Shown here: in pieces, positions 58,796 to 64,000 of the stretch | Numbering within the stretch: position 1 is the first letter of the stretch | How the letters are laid out: each line of letters begins with the position of its first letter | Assembly: GCF_019669965.1 (NCBI RefSeq) | Contig: NZ_AP019781.1 | Span: forward strand, 1,985,092-2,049,091 | DNA: 64,000 bases | DNA from: Methanoculleus chikugoensis | GTDB taxonomy: Archaea; Halobacteriota; Methanomicrobia; Methanomicrobiales; Methanoculleaceae | Direction of reading: 5' to 3' | Notes under the pieces: model-generated | The model's database searches: none | What the model was told of the DNA's origin: nothing | The model's input: only the letters and a program-made list of their open reading frames with translations | Translations under genes and position numbers: made by a program

Positions 58796-59521
58796 TCATC
58801 CCGCGAGATCCCGGAGGACCGCGAACCCCGACTCGATCGTATCCAGGTACCGCCGGTTGCGCCCGCCCGGATAGGGCAGGCAGAGGAGCCGGCTCTCCGC
58901 GAAGATCGCCTCCCGGGAGAGCCCGGTGATCGTTCCCGCGCCACAGAGAGCGCTCGCGTAGGGCTCGATACACCGGAGGCCGGCAAGCGCCGTATTCCCG
59001 AGGGCGACGACGTACTCCGGGGCGAGGGCGGCAATCTCGGGCGCGAGGGTCGTTCGGGCGCTCATCCGGACGAGATCGGCCGGGATGGCGGGCTTACGGT
59101 TCTTCCGAAAGACACACCGTACCGTATCGGTGAGGAAGAGACCCTTCGCCGCGAAGAGGTCGAGGTTCTCCCGGCGCGACCCGCCGTCGAGTTCGAGCAG
59201 ACGAAAGATGTTCTCCGCGAGCCCGCGGGAGAGCGGCGCGGCGCCGGGACGGTGCGGCGCGTCGTAACGATCGTTCCAGAAGTAGGGGTAGGCAGGGCTC
59301 CGGCAGTCGGCCGGTTCCGCGATCTCGCGCCGCCCGGCGGCCCAGGGCGGGGATTCGGCGACAAAGAGCACCTTCACGCGGCCGGGCCTCCGGGATGCGG
59401 CATCGCAGGCGTCGTGGGGCAGGAGCCCGGGCAGGAGGATGCCGCAGAGATCGGGGCGTTCGTCCGCGTAGCGGCGGTAGGCATCGCGCATCGCCGCCGG
59501 AGAGTGTCGGGGATCCATCAC
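58796..59521 (-). CDS. Uracil-DNA glycosylase superfamily-like protein
   Basis: 241 residues. VKVLFVAESPPW (about 49-60), then DAPHRPGAA, FLTDTVRCVFRKN (about 128-140) and YVVALGNTAL (about 168-177) follow the order of the UDG fold. The catalytic motifs of classical UDG are not clear, so a glycosylase function is not assured. The start is MMDPRH at 59521 or MDPRH at 59518. It is divergent from the DEAD-box gene. Confidence 0.6.
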   Translation of the reverse strand: MMDPRHSPAAMRDAYRRYADERPDLCGILLPGLLPHDACDAASRRPGRVKVLFVAESPPWAAGRREIAEPADCRSPAYPYFWNDRYDAPHRPGAAPLSRGLAENIFRLLELDGGSRRENLDLFAAKGLFLTDTVRCVFRKNRKPAIPADLVRMSARTTLAPEIAALAPEYVVALGNTALAGLRCIEPYASALCGAGTITGLSREAIFAESRLLCLPYPGGRNRRYLDTIESGFAVLRDLAG

Positions 59522-59580
59522 TGCAGGTTCGCCGCGAAGGCAGATATCTGTGCGGGCGGATCCCGGGTGTGAGATGCGAC

Positions 59581-59588
59581 ATATAAAG
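59581..59588 (+). promoter_or_regulatory. TATA box of the DEAD-box helicase gene
   Basis: ATATAAAG lies 34 nt before the ATG at 59615. A GAGGTGG ribosome-binding site lies 7-13 nt before the ATG. Confidence 0.6.
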
Positions 59589-59614
59589 AGGGTTCAGCAC
59601 CAAGAGGTGGAAGA

Positions 59615-61201
59615 ATGGAGCAGAATATTACCTTCCAGGAACTCAATATCTCGCCAAAGACACTCCGCGCAATAGAAGATATGGGTTTTGAGGAGCCCAC
59701 GCCAATCCAGGTCAGCACCATCCCGGCGATACTCGACGGGCGCGACGTTACCGGCCAGGCGCAGACCGGAACCGGGAAGACAGCCGCGTTCGGCGTCCCG
59801 GCAATCGAGCGCGTCGACCCCGACAGCCGGGAGACGCAGGTGCTCGTCCTCTCCCCCACCCGGGAACTCGCCATCCAGACCGCCGAAGAGTTTGCCCGCC
59901 TCGCGAAACACCACCGGGGCATCAACATCCTCCCGATCTACGGCGGCCAGCCGATTGACCGGCAGTTCCGGGCGCTGCAACGCGGCGCCCAGGTCGTCGT
60001 CGGGACACCCGGCCGGGTGCTCGACCACCTCGACCGCGGGACGCTCTCGTTTGGCGGGGTGAAGATCGTCGTCCTCGACGAGGCCGACCAGATGCTGGAC
60101 ATGGGTTTTCGGGAAGACATCGAGAAGATCCTCGACGAGACCCCGCGTGACCGCCAGACGGTCCTCTTCTCGGCCACCCTCCCGAGACCCATCCTGGAGA
60201 TCTCGAAGAAGTTTCAGAAGAACCCCGAGTTCATCTCGGTCGCGCGCAAGGAAGTGACCGTCCCGCAGATCGAGCAGCTCTACCTCGAGGTGCGGAGCCG
60301 CGACAGGCTCGAGGTCCTCACCCGGCTGCTCGACATGTACGACCCCGACCTGACATTGATCTTCTCGAACACCAAAAGGGGCGTCGACGACCTGACCACG
60401 CACCTCCAGGCCCGCGGCTACTTCGCCGAGGGGCTTCACGGGGACATGAAGCAGGCCCTGCGCGACCGGGTGATGGCGAAGTTCCGTGGCGGGAACATCG
60501 ACATCCTGGTGGCAACAGACGTCGCCGCACGGGGCATCGACGTCGAGGACGTCGACCTGGTCGTCAACTATGACGTCCCGCAGGATATCGAGTACTACAT
60601 CCACCGCATCGGGAGGACGGCGCGGGCCGGGCGCACCGGCCGGGCCGTCACGTTCGTGGGCCCGAAGGAGTACTTCAAACTCCGGACGATCCAGAACTAC
60701 ACGAAGATCAAGATTGCCCGGATCCCGCTCCCGACCCAGGGGGACGTCGAGGAGAGCCGGACGCGCAAACTCATCGACCGGGTGCACCAGACCATCGACG
60801 AGGGCGACCTCGACAAATACGCGAACCTCGTCGAGCGGATCATCGCCGAGGACTACACCTCGCTCGAGGTAGCCGCCGCCCTCCTGAAACTGGAACTCGG
60901 CGGCGGAGCCGGCCAGGGCCAGCCGCAGGATATCGGACCGGCCCGGGGGCTGGCTCTTCTCAGGATCCCGGTCGGCAGGGAAGACCAGATCAGGCCGAAG
61001 GATATCGTCGGAGCGCTCGCGGGCGAGACCGGGATTCCCGGCAGCGCCCTCGGCGCGATCAACATCTACGACACCTACTCCACCGTCGACGTGCCCCTTG
61101 ACGCCGCCGAACAGATCATCGAGGGGATGAAAGGAAAGACCATCGCACGGGCCAGGCTGACCCGGCCGATCGAGATCATCGAGACGCCCGGCGGACGGTA
61201 A
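59615..61201 (+). CDS. deaD: DEAD-box RNA helicase (DeaD/CsdA-like)
   Basis: 528 residues. Q motif (about 5-30), Walker A QTGTGKT (about 50-56), DEAD (about 154-157), SAT (about 186-188), HRIGRTARAGRTG (about 332-344). The C-terminal part (about 440-528) has a DbpA-like RNA-binding domain: RIPVGREDQIRPKDIVGALA. Unwinds RNA, for example in ribosome assembly or cold response. Preceded by a TATA box and a ribosome-binding site. Single gene. Confidence 0.95.
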   Translation: MEQNITFQELNISPKTLRAIEDMGFEEPTPIQVSTIPAILDGRDVTGQAQTGTGKTAAFGVPAIERVDPDSRETQVLVLSPTRELAIQTAEEFARLAKHHRGINILPIYGGQPIDRQFRALQRGAQVVVGTPGRVLDHLDRGTLSFGGVKIVVLDEADQMLDMGFREDIEKILDETPRDRQTVLFSATLPRPILEISKKFQKNPEFISVARKEVTVPQIEQLYLEVRSRDRLEVLTRLLDMYDPDLTLIFSNTKRGVDDLTTHLQARGYFAEGLHGDMKQALRDRVMAKFRGGNIDILVATDVAARGIDVEDVDLVVNYDVPQDIEYYIHRIGRTARAGRTGRAVTFVGPKEYFKLRTIQNYTKIKIARIPLPTQGDVEESRTRKLIDRVHQTIDEGDLDKYANLVERIIAEDYTSLEVAAALLKLELGGGAGQGQPQDIGPARGLALLRIPVGREDQIRPKDIVGALAGETGIPGSALGAINIYDTYSTVDVPLDAAEQIIEGMKGKTIARARLTRPIEIIETPGGR

Positions 61202-61809
61202 GGGCAAGCGGGCCGGCTGCGGGCGAAGCCGGTCTCTGAACAATTCTTTTATCGGCCGGTGCAGCACGTTGAAACGCTCGAACCGCACCGGAAGGGCTGC
61301 AGAGCAGGACAGTCATCGACCCGGGACGCTTTTCCCGAAACCGGCGCATTGTCCGGTACGAACCGGCGGGATCGCCGCATACGAAGTCTGAGGTGCGGGG
61401 GGATTCTCCGGGGTAGCGGCACCCGTCCCGTCCGGGAGAAACGATTATATACACAGACGCGTATCCTACACCGTCGGGGGGTGGTGGCGTCAATAGGTAC
61501 GGTACAATCTCTTGTCTTCCGAAGTCTCATCGCCATCGAAGATATCGAGAATTATCTGCCCTAAGACCCGAAAATAGCATATTGCAGAATGGTGTGCTGC
61601 AAACTCCTGCCCGGGTTCGACCGGCCGCCTCTGCCGCCTGCCCTTGCATTATGGGGCGCGACGGGGCAACCCGACCCGACGCGCCCTCCTCCGGAAGAAC
61701 CGGATCCCCGGAATAAATCCACACGGATCTGCCGGCGGGTGCGGCCGTGAGACCGCTTTCACGGTCCCGCCCGCAGGTGTATCGGGGGTCGTATGTCTTT
61801 TTTTTGCTG
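61202..61809. other. Gene-free stretch, 0.6 kb
   Basis: A TATA-like ATTATATAC at about 61444-61452 is followed 30 nt later by a 27-codon frame (GTG 61481 to TAA 61564, reading VASIGTVQSLVFRSLIAIED). That would be a leaderless small ORF but has no other support. Inverted arms CCGTGA/TCACGG lie at 61745-61764. Nothing else recognised. Confidence 0.4.
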
Positions 61810-63069
61810 TCAGGTGTTCTGAACGGCGAGCTCCGCGCTCAGCATGTCCAGGTAGTCGGAGAGGAGGCGGGTGATCAGGAAGTTCTGCCGGACGTGCTCC
61901 TTGCCGGCCCGGCCGAGCCGCTCCCCGAGCTCCGGGTTCTCCAGAACCTGCCGGATCCTCCAGGCAAACCCGTCGGTATCGGTCGGGTCGAGGAGGAACC
62001 CGGTCTCGCCGTCCTCGATCTGGAGCGGTATCCCCCCGACCCGGGACGCGATGACCGGCCTGCCCTTCCAGAGCCCTTCGGTGACGGTCAGGCCGAACCC
62101 TTCGCGGAGCGACTTCTGGAGGATGACGCACGAGGCCCGCTGCAGGGCGTTGACCAGCAGGTGGTCCTCGGCGGTGATCAGGATGACGTCGCCGGCCTCG
62201 ATGAACTCCCGTGCCTTCTCCTCGACGCTGCGGTAGATCGCCCAGCCTTCGGGATCGTCGGGGGCCATGCTCCCGCAGAGCACCAGCCTGCAGTCGACGT
62301 GCTCGCGCACCCGGGAAAAGACGTCGACGACGCCTTCGGGGTCCTTCCACTTGTCGAACCGCGAGATCTGCGTGACCAGCGGCTTGTCCGTCGGGACGTT
62401 GTACTTCTCAAGAAGGCCTGCGATCTCCGCGTCGGTGAGGTCGCGGTTCTTCTCCGAGAGGGGGTCGATCGCCGGGCGGCAGATCCACTGCTCCATCGGC
62501 ATCCCGCGGCGCCGGTACTGCTCGTGCGAGATGACCATCCGGTCGTAGTCCAGAACGAAGTTCTTAAGGAACTCCCAGAGGGCGGGATCCGGGTTCGAGA
62601 GATCGACGTGGCATCGCCAGACCCAGGGCTGGGTCTTTTCGTAGAACCGGATCAGGGGCAGGGGCTGCGGATCGTGGATGACCACAAGGTCGTGGTCGAT
62701 CTCCATCTGCCCGGAGAAGCACTCGTTCGTCTTGAGGTAGAGCCCTTTCTCATCGTCCGAGAACGATATCGCCTGTCCCTGGAGCGCGTTGTGGAAGTTC
62801 TTCGTGATGGTGAAGAAATCCCCCTCGCCGGTCAGGATGTTCCACTGCGTCCTGATCCCGACGTCGTTCATGAGCGGAACGAGCGAGAGGATCATCTCCG
62901 CCACGCCGCCGCTCTGGTAGGTCGAGTTCACGTGAAGGATCCGTTTCCCCCGGAGGGCCGCCGCCTTGCGGTAGATCCCGGAGACGACGTCGTCGCCGAC
63001 GATGGGCCGGTGGTCCTCGAGCGTCCGGCCGTTATCACAGATGCAGGTTATTCCGTCCATATAAGCCAT
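61810..63069 (-). CDS. treT: Trehalose synthase TreT-type glycosyltransferase (GT4)
   Basis: 419 residues. Starts with ILHVNSTYQSGGVAEMILSL (about 44-63), then HDPQPLPLI (about 132-140), and a GT-B C-terminal domain with QKSLREGFGLTVTEGLWKGR (about 320-339) and the E-x7-E motif. TreT couples NDP-glucose and glucose to trehalose, a compatible solute. The archaeal form is about 410 residues, matching. A TATA-like TTTTTATAAAC on the minus strand lies about 80 nt upstream. Single gene. Confidence 0.9.
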   Translation of the reverse strand: MAYMDGITCICDNGRTLEDHRPIVGDDVVSGIYRKAAALRGKRILHVNSTYQSGGVAEMILSLVPLMNDVGIRTQWNILTGEGDFFTITKNFHNALQGQAISFSDDEKGLYLKTNECFSGQMEIDHDLVVIHDPQPLPLIRFYEKTQPWVWRCHVDLSNPDPALWEFLKNFVLDYDRMVISHEQYRRRGMPMEQWICRPAIDPLSEKNRDLTDAEIAGLLEKYNVPTDKPLVTQISRFDKWKDPEGVVDVFSRVREHVDCRLVLCGSMAPDDPEGWAIYRSVEEKAREFIEAGDVILITAEDHLLVNALQRASCVILQKSLREGFGLTVTEGLWKGRPVIASRVGGIPLQIEDGETGFLLDPTDTDGFAWRIRQVLENPELGERLGRAGKEHVRQNFLITRLLSDYLDMLSAELAVQNT

Positions 63070-63385
63070 GCAGATCTCCCCCTCAGAAATAGTCTAGAGA
63101 CTTACTGCACACACCATTTATGCCCACAGATTAATAAAGTTATGTTTATAAAAATAACCTGTTGAAAGCCGAATGTTGTTCACGACGTTGATTCTGTCGA
63201 TATTATGTTGATTTCGGCGACGTAACGAAGCGATGACCATGACAAAAAAGATTAATATGGTGAAGAAAATCGGAGCCCCGGGACGGTGCGGATCCGGAGA
63301 GCGCAACGATCGAGTGGAGCGGCGCGCCACAAAAAAGGAAGAAGAAATACCCATATAGAGAGGATTCCCAACACTGTACGGTGCG
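63070..63385. other. Divergent intergenic region treT / methyltransferase
   Basis: AT-rich (63110-63210), with TTTATAAAAATA at about 63142-63153 serving treT on the minus strand. CATATAG at 63352-63358 lies 28-34 nt before the methyltransferase start. Confidence 0.5.
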
Positions 63386-64000
63386 ATGTACCGAAATCAC
63401 GCCAAAGATGGGATTGATCGCCCGCCCCTGTTCACCACCTCCGACGGCGTAGCCTTCAGGAGGATGCCGCATGGAGCCGACGCCGTCTACGTCGTCGGCG
63501 AGTACCGTTTCGACGACATCCGGCCCGACGATATCGTCATGGACCTCGGCGCCAACGTGGGCGCTTTCTGCATCCGGGCCGCCCGCCGCTCAAGGCACGT
63601 GCTGGCCGTCGAACCCATCCTCACGGAGGCGCTCCGGGAGAACGTCGCGAGAAACGGCGGCGGTGTCGACGTGGTGGACGGGGCGCTCGGCACGGGGGAG
63701 AGCGCTCGGATCGCCTGGGGCGAGAAGACCCTCGCCGTGACGACCCGCACCCTCGGCGAGTTCGCCGCCATGGCCGGAGGATGCGACTTCTTAAAGTGCG
63801 ACTGCGAGGGGGCGGAATGGTTCATCAGGCCACAGGACCTCGATGGGGTGCGCCGGATCGAGATGGAACTCCATATGCCGCCGATCGGAGGGCCGGTGAA
63901 CAGGAGGCTCCTCGACTACATCGGGGAGCATTACGATTTTGAGATAGAGCGGACGCCCGGCTACGACGTGAAGGGCGTGATGGGGGTTCTCCACGCTGTC
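63386..64000 (+). CDS. FkbM-type SAM methyltransferase, runs off the window
   Basis: 205 codons are visible with no stop before the window ends. VMDLGANVGAFCIRAARRSR (about 51-70) is the SAM-binding motif I of FkbM-like methyltransferases, followed by VLAVEPILTEALRENV (about 72-87) and LKCDCEGAEW (about 137-146), the characteristic FkbM K.D.EG.E motif. Substrate likely a small metabolite or glycan. The start is ATG 63386, supported by a TATA-like box about 30 nt upstream. Only the 3' end is missing. Confidence 0.85.
   Translation, partial: MYRNHAKDGIDRPPLFTTSDGVAFRRMPHGADAVYVVGEYRFDDIRPDDIVMDLGANVGAFCIRAARRSRHVLAVEPILTEALRENVARNGGGVDVVDGALGTGESARIAWGEKTLAVTTRTLGEFAAMAGGCDFLKCDCEGAEWFIRPQDLDGVRRIEMELHMPPIGGPVNRRLLDYIGEHYDFEIERTPGYDVKGVMGVLHAV

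Noticed and set aside
61481-61564. 27-codon leaderless small gene
   Set aside because: Only a TATA-like box supports it. Too short to judge, so noted under the intergenic stretch only.

Overview
The window reads as a chromosomal segment of a GC-rich methanogenic archaeon, most likely of the order Methanomicrobiales (Methanoculleus-like). This placement is an inference. It rests on archaeal TATA promoters 23-37 nt upstream of start codons, PGF-CTERM surface proteins, a membrane-anchored double winged-helix regulator, an Orc1/Cdc6 gene, a DUF365 gene, a TreT-type trehalose synthase and the coding style. No rRNA or tRNA gene was found.

Left part (1-14.5 kb): a small membrane protein, a cardiolipin synthase gene split by an in-frame TAA, and a DUF6325/SHOCT pair. 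Then come three minus-strand operons for cell-surface or membrane proteins (3.9-11.0 kb). Each is preceded by the same TATA plus upstream element. A divergent gene for a membrane-bound winged-helix regulator follows, then recQ.

Integrated-element remnant (14.9-22 kb): a HicB gene, a hicA/rhuM chimeric remnant, an AEP-type primase/helicase with two minus-strand small genes upstream, Orc1/Cdc6, an unknown 168-aa protein, a DUF4258/YgiT-like pair and a small coiled-coil/TM protein. The 3' part of the primase/helicase gene contains ten copies of an iteron-like nonamer, mostly at 11-bp spacing, which may mark a replication origin.

Defence island (22.6-43.2 kb): a DUF6978 + DUF1828/1829 pair, an IS5-like element with a -1 frameshift signal next to a decayed relative, then a visibly AT-richer block. 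The block holds a trypsin-like protease, a YbjN-like protein, a methyltransferase, a WD40-TPR-DCD/EVE-KOW protein and a BREX type 4 set: brxP (PAPS reductase-like with DUF4007), brxC, pglZ and brxL. This BrxC carries four C-terminal fibronectin type III domains, BrxL appears to lack the Lon protease domain, and a decayed second copy of the BrxP C-terminal half lies between brxP and brxC. A 246-aa coiled-coil protein closes the block.

Accessory scrapyard (43.3-55.7 kb): an intact HIT gene and two 3' HIT fragments, a TBP-like fragment, an AlbA_2/ATPase regulator, EVE and DUF365 genes, a lone TnpB element, a Mrr-like nuclease, a one-domain RNase III with an altered active site, and several toxin-antitoxin loci. 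Across the window, six toxin genes are truncated or frameshifted (HicA, DUF4258, DUF3368, RelE, two HEPN), while five of their antitoxin partners read intact.

Right part (55.8-64 kb): ordinary chromosomal genes, namely a nitroreductase, a membrane protein, GNAT acetyltransferase, Hsp20, a UDG-like protein, a DEAD-box helicase, TreT and the start of a FkbM methyltransferase that runs off the end.
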